From Sarcocystis neurona (taxonomy: Eukaryota; Apicomplexa; Conoidasida; Eucoccidiorida; Sarcocystidae): a DNA stretch of 64,000 nt. The stretch spans positions 10,457 to 74,456 of the forward strand of contig KL647291.1 of the NCBI GenBank assembly GCA_000727475.1, given 5' to 3'. Made by a program: the position numbers and the translations under genes. Of the stretch, positions 54,642 through 64,000 are shown piece after piece (position 1 is the stretch's first letter; each line of letters starts with the position of its first letter). A model generated the notes under the pieces. It was not told the DNA's origin. It made no database searches and was given only the letters and a program-made list of their open reading frames with translations.

Positions 54642-56029
54642 TCATTGCTTCAGCCCGGATCTTGGATGACCATGTTTCCGTTTCGTGTGCCCGAGTTCGT
54701 ATATCTGTGCTGCTTCGTGGTCATCTTTGGTCACTGCTGTATAGTCGAGTACGCGCACTTGAGGCACCAGCGCCAACACGCGTTGCCTGCAGCGTTCAGT
54801 CCAAACAGGCCCACAACAGAAGCTGTGACCCGCATACCTGCTTTTGTGCAGTGCCTACTCCGGCGGCATGTGTTTTAGGGAGTTCGGAGGTCGCTGTCTG
54901 GATACATACCGACTTGAGTGCACGATTTCGCGTTTGTAGCAGCGCCATTGGTTACAAGAGCAGATGCACACCGGGACTGCCTGAGCAGTCATTTCTGCCG
55001 CGAGGTGTCCGGGAACCATCCAGGTGGTCAGCCTCGGTATGTGTGCAAGGTGATGGGGGCAAGCATTTCAAGAGGGGAGTGCTCGTACGTATTTCCTTTC
55101 ATACGCGATTCTTACCGGTACATGCGGTGGTTCTCCCTCTCGACAGGGTTTCCAACGAGTGTGAGAATATTCAGTTTCTCGATAAGTCGCAGATTGTGGA
55201 CTTCAGCGAAGTCAGCAATCAGATTGTTGTGCAGGTAGAGCACGCTTAAGTTCGCCAGTTCTTTCAAGACAGGATCAACTGTAGTTATTTGGTTGTGCGC
55301 AAGGTCAAGCCATTGCAGATTGCATGTTGGACTTGGCATCACTCGGTTGAGCGAAGGGATTAGATTTTCTAGAGTTCTGAGCTGGTTGTTTGAAAGGCGG
55401 ACGCAAGCGATAACGAATCTGACACGAGCTTTCTGAGGCTGGGGAAGATCCAGAACGGCTCCTGCCAACAAACTCTGGGGCGGCGCGCACACAGAAATGA
55501 TGCTGCACTGCCGTGAAACACAAACCGACACGCGCGCGCGAGACGGGCTGAAAAGTCCTGCAGCTGTACCGTGGGCACCCAGCTGCTGTTGCTGTTGGTG
55601 CTGTAGCGACATCTCCGTAGCGAGAGAAATGCCACTGTATGGGCCACATTGCTGCTGCCGGTCTCCTGGAGGGCCTACTCCGAGCGCTGACGCCTCCGGC
55701 GGCCTCTCGTTCCTGAATTGCAAACCTTCAGCTACGAAGCTCTTCTGTACAGAGGGCTTAGGTGCCCCTGCAGACGGCCACCCTCCCGTTGCAAGCGCAG
55801 TGATAAAAGCTGGCTTTGCTGGATGAGTGGCCGCCGGCAGCTTAAAGCCTGGGGATTTTTCTGTCTCTGTAACTGTTACTGCACTGGTTTTACTCGCAAT
55901 GTGTTCGGGCAAAATATCACTAGGTGTTTTGTAGGTGCGGAAGCACAGATCGATTGGAACAGAGGGAATTAGGTATTCCGCAGCCTGTAGCCGCTTATCT
56001 CGTGCAGGCCGCACTACTGACATCGTCAT
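54642..56029 (-). CDS. LRRC51-like leucine-rich-repeat protein
   Basis: Two exons, complement of 55116-56029 and 54642-54786, joined in phase 2 across a GT-AG intron, give 352 residues from ATG 56029; a second Met two codons later is an alternative. The N-terminus has the PIDLCFRTY block seen near the start of LRRC51 proteins. A low-complexity insert follows (about residues 50-180), and then leucine-rich repeats: RLSNNQLRTLENLIP, LQWLDLAHNQITTVDP, NLSVLYLHNNLI and LNILTLVGNPVE. The second exon supplies the LRR-cap-like ending, RVLALVPQVRVLDYTAVTK. LRRC51 family members are found in organisms with motile cilia. The order of motifs matches vertebrate LRRC51, but this protein is much longer because of the insert. 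It is divergent from the dynein light chain gene at 57520, which fits a microgamete flagellum role. Confidence 0.85.
54787..55115 (-). other. GT-AG intron of the LRRC51-like gene
   Basis: The donor GTAAGAATC follows TACCG and the acceptor CGCTGCAG precedes GCAACGCG. Splicing completes the YRQRVLALVP block typical of the family, which supports the exact boundaries. Confidence 0.85.
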
Positions 56030-57519
56030 ATGATCTCTCGAACGAGAAGGGGTAGGGCAAGAGCTCAGTAATCAGTTCACTAAGTGTGGTACGTAAAGTC
56101 TGCCGCCGTGAAGAAAGCGGCGGCAAGGCTCCAGGTACACGACGAAGTACCGACACAAAATGCTGGACGCCTTATCATAAGAAGAACTGTTCACGCATCC
56201 TGGGACCAATGGGGACAGTCGAACCGAAGTGCGCAGGTTTCACTATTCGTGGTCTTCGAAGCAGAAGGGCAGGTGGTTGTGAAAAAGAAAACCTGCCAGG
56301 TGGTGGAGAAAGCCTGACGGTAAAGAGAATCGGCCACTTGATAAACATGCGATACCTGGATGGCGATACCTCGGAATATCTGAGAGGGGGGAAAGGTTGC
56401 TGGACAGAAATGTGCGTTCTGAAAGACTTTACTAACAGCAGCTGATTCCTTCACCCTCTCGCAGGGCATGTGCCGTAGCGCAACTGTTTGAGGTACGCGG
56501 GACAATGTCACCTTAGAGAACAGTCAGTACTGTACCTTGTGCACGCACGTAAAAGCACCTTGCGCGGAGCACACTGTAGCCGCAAAATACGCGTCAGTTG
56601 ATACCGTGTCGCGGGCGTTTATTATTTCAAATCTGGGAGAGAGTCCTTACAGGCTTTTCTTTCCGTCGTGCTACTTGGTTCAAACACGCTTGCCAATGGG
56701 CTTGCCAATGGGAACGGCGCCAGAGGATAGGACGCCGACTTACATAAAAAGACGCCCAGATTCGCTCTAGCAGTGGGACCGCCTCACGTTTGTAGCATAG
56801 AGTGCGACTGCATTATTTCAGATTTGTAGGCAGTGGTCGCGAGAAATGAGGCAGTGGATCCACATTTCAAAGAAGAGACGTCTTGAGTGTGACCCGCGTG
56901 TGGGACCTCCCACATGCGTGGAATGAAGCAGCGCGCCGCTTTACGCCGAACAGGGTCCAGGAACTCGCACGAGTTTACTAACGTCTTCCACTATGCGTTC
57001 GACTACGGACCATCTCTTTTGTCTTACTTGTTGACGTTTGGACATACGCAGAAATAAATCATTTCCTGTATGCAAAGGTACATTTGCGGGAGCGTCTGGA
57101 CCAACGAATTTTGGCATGTGTTGTACTGATACGCGGTTCCATTGTCGTAGTAGGCTGCAGATACCCTGTCGGAGTAGTCCAGTTCGAAAGCAGCGGTCAA
57201 CGACACAAGCCGTAGCCGCACCGCGAGCTCCACTACCCCAACGGGTTGAGCTAGGTCCGCCTTGTATGAAGTGAACTCGTGTCCTTCGAAGCAGGTTGGA
57301 TACAGATCAGGAATTCAAGTCACTTTCTTTGAAGCGTGTATTTATTCATAGCATGGCATATTAGTACAAAGCCAAGTTATTGTTCACTTACACTTGTTGA
57401 CGCCCACAGAATAACACCGTGTAACGTGACTTCAGTGCAGCAGAAGAGTTTTGTCGTTTTCCTTACGTCCTCAACACTCGTGCTACAGTGCTTGTCAGTG
57501 CAGGTGACGACGCGGTCCA
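56030..57519. other. Shared upstream region of two divergent flagellar genes
   Basis: About 1.5 kb separates the two start codons. No supported coding region is present, although upstream untranslated exons are possible. It may act as a bidirectional promoter region; I see no defined element. Confidence 0.4.
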
Positions 57520-58635
57520 ATGCAGCCTTCTCTAGTAAAATACAGGTGTCCTCAGCTTGAGCGAACCGTCAATGCAGACGCGGCGAAGGCGCTGCTTCAA
57601 AGTCCCACATACAGCCAGAATCTGCTGAGCAGCACTGATGTCACATCGGAGGATCTGCTGGACTCGATTTTGCCTCCTCGAGAGTGGAGCCAGAATGGTC
57701 AGGTATGGACGCAGCGAGTCAGCAGCACGCCCGCCACGCGCGCGGACGTCGTAGCGGTTGAAGACGAACTCGACAGGCGCCTCAAGCAGAAAGGTGCCAG
57801 GGATTACGGGATCTGTTCGGTGCGAGAACAGTTGTACTCACAATGCTTTGACGAGATCTTGAGACAGGTAAAGCAGAAAGGTGGAACTTCTGATTCTGAG
57901 CGTATCCATGCGGGCTACAGATGCTTGACGCGGACTCCACGTTGGCACCTCCGGTATTCGTTGGTGATCTCAAGCGGTGAAGTGCAGTGCAGCCTCATCC
58001 TGTTGAGGAGGCGCTCGCCCGGCATGTGTCTGCGGCGACTCGATTGGTGGTCGCTGTAAAGCGGGGTACGCTGTGCTTAAAAAAGTCTACGTCTGTATTA
58101 GCGGTCCCACACACCCTGTGGCGAACAGTTCGAGACGAATCAGTTATTCCGTTTCTGCAGGTAGCTGTAGCCTGCGCTGAACGAGGCTTACTTCTTCACC
58201 GCGTACGCACGGAGCTAAGCACAATGATCAGGGCATACCAGAAGCTGTATGAGTCTTCTGCAGCTTTTGGTCTGCGAAAAGCTCTTCAGCTGGACGAGAT
58301 GAAAAACGCTGTGGGCCTACGACTGCAAGGACTAAGACAAAAGAGGGAAGAGCTCAGGCGCGAAGTAGAAATGCTGCAAGAATATGTGGCGAGAATCAAA
58401 AAGAGCTCACGGGAGAATGTAGAGAAGGTGAATTCAAAATTATCTCATCACCCCTGGTGCAGTGAATGACCATCCGCAAAAGTGCACGGACGGCTGTGAG
58501 TGAAGGTTTTGCGGTTTTGGTGGAATTTCGCAGGAGGAGCACGAGCATAAGGTGGTCTTTACCACACTAAGGAGGAAGTCGCAAAAAGTTAAACACGAAC
58601 TAGAACGCCTCTTATCTGTCGCCACACAGAAGTAG
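57520..58635 (+). CDS. DNALI1: Axonemal inner-arm dynein light chain (DNALI1/p28 family)
   Basis: Three exons, 57520-57867, 58161-58427 and 58534-58635, all joining in phase 0 at GT-AG introns, give 238 residues, close to the usual length of about 250. Family blocks appear in order: SLVKYRCP at the N-terminus, EDLLDSILPPREW, WTQRVSSTPATRADVV, ARDYGICSVREQLYSQCF, then after the first intron CAERGLLLHRVR, the AYQKLYESSAAFGLRKAL block and a long coiled coil to the end. In other flagellates this chain, with actin and centrin, is part of single-headed inner dynein arms. In an apicomplexan it should be used only in the male gamete. The ATG at 57520 is the natural start because it precedes the conserved SLVKY motif; the frame stays open a little upstream. 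The gene is convergent with the cyclase to its right. Confidence 0.93.
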
Positions 58636-59239
58636 CCAGACGCAAAATTAATGACTGCGGAAGATCCCAAGCGTGAGCGAGCACAACAGTTTGCAGCGGC
58701 CAGGAACCAAATTGATGTTTTCCTGGTCTTAGGTGGCATTCCGTACGTAACGGAAACCGTGACGCAGGTTAGGTGTACGGATCTTTCGTGAGGACTGACC
58801 GGAAAGCGTTCCGCATGTTTAAAGTCCTGCTTGAAGGCGTTAATCGGTGGAAGTGTCTGGCCGGAAATTTCGATGGTTACTCCGTCTACCTGCCAAGGCT
58901 TCATGCCACATGACGTGGCAGGACTCGTGACAAGTTTTCAAAGTGTGGGCGGGACTCTTGGCAACTTTCGAATCGTGACTGCATAGAAGACTTGTACATA
59001 CATATTTTAGCGACTCGAACGCGACGCTCGTAAGTGAAGCGACAAAGTGTCTGACACTCGGTGCACGCCGTAACTCACAAAGCACAAACACGAAAAAGGT
59101 GTCTTCGTGTTACCGGAAACAGGTCAATAAAGCCACGACGTACACGCTGACTCACAAAGCACACATACGGAAACGGTGCCCTCGTATTGCAGGAAACCGC
59201 TCAACAAAGACAAGACGCAGGACGCACTTCATTGTTGAC
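58636..59239. other. Spacer between convergent DNALI1 and cyclase genes
   Basis: About 600 bp, probably the two 3' untranslated regions. It contains a two-copy tandem repeat at 59073-59220 and no gene. Confidence 0.5.
59073..59220. repeat. Two-copy tandem repeat, about 77 bp
   Basis: Units 59073-59149 and 59150-59220 share ACTCACAAAGCACA, then CGTRTT and GGAAAC and CAA(T/C)AAAG blocks. It sits just downstream of the cyclase stop at 59240, so it may be transcribed in that gene's 3' untranslated region. Confidence 0.7.
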
Positions 59240-62200
59240 CTAGCAAGACACTCTTAGAGCGGGTAAGACGCGGTACCCTCGCCAGCCCTCCGGGGCTTTG
59301 CAATCGAAGTTTTCCAGGTAGTTTAACAACGCTTTAGAGGGGCCGTCTGTCGGCACTAGCTCAAGGCACCTGCGATCAAGATCACAGCGAAGTGTCGGCG
59401 TACTGGAACAGTCTCAGAAAGTCAGCTAGGTGCACCGTTGTCATGTGGGCTTGCCGTCTCGGCTTTCAACCAATGTAGAACCGAGTGTTTAAGACTGACT
59501 TCTGGAATTTTTCGGCAGCTTCTACCCAGTTGCCTTCGACATATCGGCAGAAGGCGGCCCGATACTCGACGTAGAACTGCTCTGGAAAGCCGCTCTGAGA
59601 AGCGGTGATGTCGGCATCTACGACGAACATGTACTCCACGCCGGCGCCACGCAGATGATCCGCAGGCATTTCAAGCACGTCCTACATAGATGGCACAAAT
59701 ACTCGAAACACCTGGTGTTGCAAACCTATATTTGAGTCTGCATTCAAAATGTCCACACGTTCTTGTACTCTGCTGGAGATGCGCATGGCCTTTGTACCTC
59801 TGGTTTCATCACGTCTCCGATGACGCGATTGTCAGAATCTCGGAGAACAGAGATGCCTTCATTCACATCGAAGCAGTACAGGCCCAGGGTCTGAGCCTGG
59901 CATTCGTCTGCCTTAACCACGTCAACTTTCCGGGTCCGTGTCTTTGCCTTGTAAAAATGAAGCATATACCTCCTGGCACTTACAAATGACATGAAGAAAT
60001 GTACTTAGGACGTATTTCTTTTGGACTCTAAACTTAGTCATGAACGGATCCTTCCGGCCCAACCGTGGCAGCCATGCGTGCGACTCCACGGCAGAACGGA
60101 AGGTCTTTTGGGGTGGAACAGCCGCTCGAGAATAGTGGTCACGCTCCCTCCTCCAGTTTTAGATTAGCTTGACTTTTCACCAGCGGCTGTTACCTTCATA
60201 GAAAGCAAGCAGTAGAAGGCATCTGAGAGGAGTAAAGGCGTATTGTAGAATCTTGTGGCTTCCTGCGGTGCAACACAGAATCTTCAGGAGAGCTTACAAG
60301 GTTAACACCCGAACCTTCGCATTTCCTGTGGTGGGGTATACCTATGAGAACAGTCGTGCAACCTGACTTTAGCGGTGTCTCGTGTGGGTAGCTTCACGTC
60401 TAATCGTACACTCTGCCAGTGCATCACGTGGATCATACCTGGATTTTCTGAGTTAGCGTAACGTGTGGAGAGAGGTAAGAAGCGTCGATCTTATAATCTG
60501 AACCGATGGCGCCTTCTACAGCCCACCCCACATGAAGGCCGTAGCTGACCTTTACATGGTAGTTGATGCCGAATCGAGAGCTCAAGCGTGGGTCCCTTTC
60601 GAACGTTACCAACTCCGCGTTGCGCCTAATCTCCATGATAGATTTGGCGAAGGAGACCAACGCTTTGTTTGCCATTTCTCCTGACTCGATCGCGTCATGC
60701 GTCTCCTGACATTGCCAAACCTCACCGAGTAGACTGCCGTTTCTTCACGTGCGGTGCCGCGTACGATGCTGCACCGTGCTGCAGAGGGGCGGCAATTACT
60801 TAGGCTAGAGGTTGCGCCGTCACAACACTCATTATTCAATAGAGCACGCATGTACTATATTTATACGCATGAATGCTGACTCCACAGGATAGGCAGGGGA
60901 GACGGGACGAGATTCAACAGCACTGGTGTGCGGAAGTGTGGAAGTCTGAAGTGCTGTGTCTTTTACTTTTAGCTTGTCCAAGTCGAACCGGTGACCAAGT
61001 TTCCATGTAAAGAGAAATGTGTCGCCAACGTTTTGGCTTGCCGACCCACTCCAAAAATGACAGCAGTGGTGAAGAATGCCCCCCACAGTATTAATGAACG
61101 CCACCACATCTTCCTGTACACAAACAGCAAAACGATGCGGACGCCCTATAACGCATAGGCTATCTGTTCGGTCATTCTCTGCAAAACACCGTGCTTCACT
61201 TTCGTGTGCCTTTCACGTAGACAACATCTATTTTCATCAGTACCTGCAGGCACTCTGTGAGTTCAGTGAACTGGCGAACGTTGCAGAATCCAAAAATGGC
61301 TTGAATTTTCTCTCCAGGAATCATTATGTTGAGATCTCCTTCTCCGCTTTTCATGTTCCTGCTTATGATGTGGGCCCCAGCTTCCCCGAAGCCTACCTGA
61401 AAGTCGTTCAACGCAGTTCAAAATGACAACCGCCCTCCACTCGAGTTATTCGGCCACTTAAGACTAAGACTTGGATAGTTTATCGAATTAGTGCACGGTC
61501 GTGTGATGACTCGTTTTCTACGGAGCTCTACCCACATGTTTTTTGGCCCTCCGTACTCGTAAAATGTCTTTGACTTTCGAGCCTCCCTTTCTTCGTTAGG
61601 TTTCAGATGTTTTCTGATTTTGTAGTCGCATTTACTCAGTACCTGAAGAAGTCCTCCGATTTTTAGGATTGTTGACTCTAGCATCGATGTTTCCAATTCG
61701 GTACTTTTTTTCTGCTTTTCGACAGCTTCTTCAGATCTCGCGAGGCCTGGTGGATGTAGCGGGTCATCTGCCAGCTGTTTGACTATGTTGACCATTTTCT
61801 CAATGGGGGCAACGATTAAATTCTGAAAGAATTGGAAGAAACCGGAAAATTAAGCGGTCACAACGTAGACTTTGCCTGAAAGGGATCCAAAAAGGGAACA
61901 CACCGAGATGAGCCGTGGCGTGAGCGACTGACTTGGGTATCACGTGCGAAAACGTAGGTTAAAATGCACAGGATGCTGATCACGAAGAGCGTGAGAAGCA
62001 TGCTTAGTGCAGCTTCCTGCTTCTTTTGATCCCGTACTAGGAACCTTGCATACGTGCGAAGGTCCTCTGCTTCGTAGGTTATAAGATCCTGCTCTTCTTC
62101 TCGCCACGGACAGCCTGAATTTTCTACACCTAGCGAATAGGTAAGCGCAGAGAATCCTGTTGCAACCTATTAAGTTCAAGGGTGGACATAAAGTATACAA

Positions 62201-64000
62201 AAGCAGGCCAGAGGTGCTGGCAGCACGATTTTCCAAGCTTAAACAAATTGCAAAACGGAAATGCTCAGCACGAAAGTGAGTGCCGATAACATATGCGCTC
62301 TAAAAAGGGAAGAAACTGATGTAGTCAACGTCTACCAGAAAGCTACATCTTCCTGAACAGGTGACATAAAATCAATTATGCCGTACGGGCCTTTGTTAGT
62401 CAACATCTACCACAAAGCTGCGTCTTTCTGAACAGGTGACGTAAAACCAATTACGCAGTACGGGCCTTTGAAGGGGCAAAGCGACGTCGCCTATGTGTGG
62501 CTCACATAAGTTCCCTCTGTTGCATGTGTGCCTTTTTGACAGAGGTAAACTTGCCCGCGCATTCTGGTGTCGCAGCCCATTCGAGCTTTTCCCCGTCAAT
62601 CTCCACTGCCACAGCTTCGATGTCCCTCAGCTTTCCACGGTCAGGAAGACTCGGTATATGCAGCCAGAGAAGTTTGGAAGTGGGGGTGCTTCTGTAGATT
62701 CCGGCGTAGCGTAGCACTGCCCACTTCCAAGCGATTTCAGCATTCTGTTTTAAAGCAGAAGATCTCCCACTTTCCAACAATTAGCTGCGTTTCTACGGGC
62801 AGCGTCGGTCGGTGTTACCACAGGACCGGATGATTGAAGTTTTAGACTCGCTGTTTTGACTACGCAGAAGCACCTGTACTGGTGACACTTGCAACAAAAT
62901 GCGGAGACGACACGTGATATCGGCGCAGTGGATGACTGGATGGAGCCTTTCGGTGCCGCTTTGTGGGCGTAGTGATCTTTTACTGTATCACCAACGCTTT
63001 ATGCTAACAAGGAACGCTGCCGAAGTCACATATCGATCAACACGCCGGCAGGAGATAGGTGGCGAAAGGTGCATCGGACTGATGGTGACTTGAGATTGCA
63101 GTTCGATGGAGCGTCTACAACGGATGCGCTAGGTGGATGCGCTAACCTTCTCCGTCAGACAGGGACGGGCGACACCTCCCGCCATGCCGCAGACATTCAT
63201 ACCAAGTCTGAAAAGGTTCCGCAGGCCGAGCCACCTGAAAATCAGGAGTTACTAGGAAAGGCGAATACACACCGTAAGATGCCGCAAGGACAGGTGGTCA
63301 GCACAAGTGCACAAACATCCCTTACATACCTCGAGTTGTCGACGAGAACTGTCGTTCGAATAAGCGGTAAACAAATAACGACCAGCAGCACACCCAAGAT
63401 AACAATACGCGTGACCATATCGGAGAGCTGTTTTCCTAGACGGCTGGCCTCCACGCGTTTCAAAGCCGCCTGTTTTGCATTCAGCGCTGCTCGTGCTTCT
63501 TCTCTCAGTCTATCTTCTTGATCCGTCTCGCTGCGGGCTGTCGTCATCCGGTACAGCTTCATCAACCGAATCAGGCGGATGAGACGGACCATACCGATAA
63601 CCCCAGTTGTTCTTGAGTCTGTAGCAACGAACAAAAAACAGAGAAGAGGGACGGAACCGTGGAGCAACGCATGAGCAGACAGATGTGGAATGCTGTTTGG
63701 TCTCTAGACTGGGATTCGTCAGTTGTCGTTGATTTAGCCAGATAGGCACTCTTCTGTTGCCGCGGACGAGAGCGTGGAGCAAAGTATATGCAGACTGATG
63801 TGGAATGCTGTGTGTCACCTAAACTTTCGGATTCGTCACCTAGATAAGCACTTTTCTGCTGCCCCTCTTGAAGCCAGTCAAGGCGCCATCTGTCTAACGT
63901 GTTTGTTATCCACTTCGTATCTAGCGTCAAGCTGACAGTCGCCACCAAATCCATCCAGAAGAAAAAACTCCAGCGGTACCCGTCTTGCGTGATGCAAAAC
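59240..64000 (-). CDS. Alpha-type adenylate cyclase with voltage-sensor-like N-terminal part; 5' end beyond window
   Basis: Exons on the complement, in order of transcription: >64000-63819, 63618-63326, 62744-62506, 62299-62245 (least sure), 62166-61933, 61822-61643, 61396-61244, 61113-60856, 60705-60439, 60262-60194, 59947-59798, 59681-59500 and 59369-59240. Phases agree at every join. The first exon has the S2/S3-like FFFWMDLVATVSLTLD. The second has an S4-like helix with a basic residue every third position (MVRLIRLIRLMKLYR). A membrane helix (LSMLLTLFVISILCIL) precedes a class III cyclase domain: VGFGEAGAHIISRNM, AIFGFCNVRQFTELTECLQ, NVGDTFLFTWK, YGLHVGWAVEGAIGSDYKID and YLSPHV. The closing DGPSKALLNYL block is conserved in apicomplexan ACalpha. 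This type makes cAMP and is coupled to a channel-like module. Three usual active-site residues differ here, so activity is in doubt. Confidence 0.88.
62322..62471 (-). repeat. Two-copy 75-bp tandem repeat in a cyclase intron
   Basis: Units 62322-62396 and 62397-62471 both begin TAGTCAAC and end with GGGCCTTTG followed by one base. They differ at roughly a dozen scattered positions. Both lie between the exons ending at 62506 and starting at 62299. Confidence 0.88.
63661..63864 (-). repeat. Duplication of an exon end and splice donor in the cyclase gene
   Basis: The complement of 63776-63864 covers the last codons of the first visible exon (CAGAAAAGTGCTTATCT), the donor at 63818 and the following intron. 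A diverged copy lies just downstream at 63661-63761. Both contain ACAGCATTCCACATC and GCTCCACG. In the second copy the donor position has changed, so only the first copy appears to be used. Confidence 0.75.

Noticed and set aside
54662..55249. 195-codon plus-strand frame
   Set aside because: It is antisense to exon 2, the intron and the exon 1 end of the LRRC51-like gene, whose spliced product matches the family closely.
1..64000. CRISPR arrays, bacterial promoters, ribosome binding sites, tRNA or rRNA genes
   Set aside because: The window is eukaryotic with spliced genes; I saw no direct-repeat/spacer pattern and no sequence with tRNA or rRNA features.

Overview
The window looks like nuclear DNA of an apicomplexan parasite, most likely a tissue-cyst-forming coccidian of the Sarcocystidae. 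I infer this from an SRS/6-Cys-type surface-antigen array, a cyclase fused to an ion-channel-like membrane part as in apicomplexan alpha-type adenylate cyclases, flagellar genes kept for the male gamete, serine-rich low-complexity tracts in coding sequence, short GT-AG introns in the conserved genes and long gene-poor spacers. I cannot name the species. Sarcocystis or Cystoisospora-like organisms would fit; this is inference.

Layout. 1-12318 (minus): one uninterrupted reading frame, running off the left edge, that encodes a giant secreted protein of 26 complete and one partial six-cysteine domains. 12319-20399: no gene I can support; the part from about 17.7 kb shares the strand skew of the next gene. 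20400-26642 (minus): a BET-like nuclear protein with a bromodomain and an NET domain. 26643-35556: no gene I can support, with local repeats and hairpins. 35557-40550 (plus): a SUN-domain nuclear-envelope protein in about ten exons. 40551-43262: nothing firm. 43263 to about 48316 (plus): an unrecognised secretory coiled-coil protein, followed by a minisatellite. 51.8-53.9 kb (plus): weakly supported exons of an unknown gene. 54642-56029 (minus): an LRRC51-like leucine-rich-repeat protein. 57520-58635 (plus): inner-arm dynein light chain (DNALI1/p28). 59240 to beyond 64000 (minus): the 3' part of an alpha-type adenylate cyclase with a voltage-sensor-like N-terminal part.

Working together. LRRC51 and DNALI1 are divergent neighbours that both point to cilia or flagella, which in this group means microgametes. 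The cyclase is convergent with DNALI1. The BET-like and SUN proteins act in the nucleus, on acetylated chromatin and at the nuclear envelope respectively. The SRS-like giant is expected at the cell surface.

Most striking points: the size and regularity of the six-cysteine array; an adenylate cyclase whose usual catalytic residues are replaced at three positions; a bromodomain lacking the acetyl-lysine-binding Asn; and several local duplications of about 45-105 bp in introns and spacers, one of which copied an exon end together with its splice donor.
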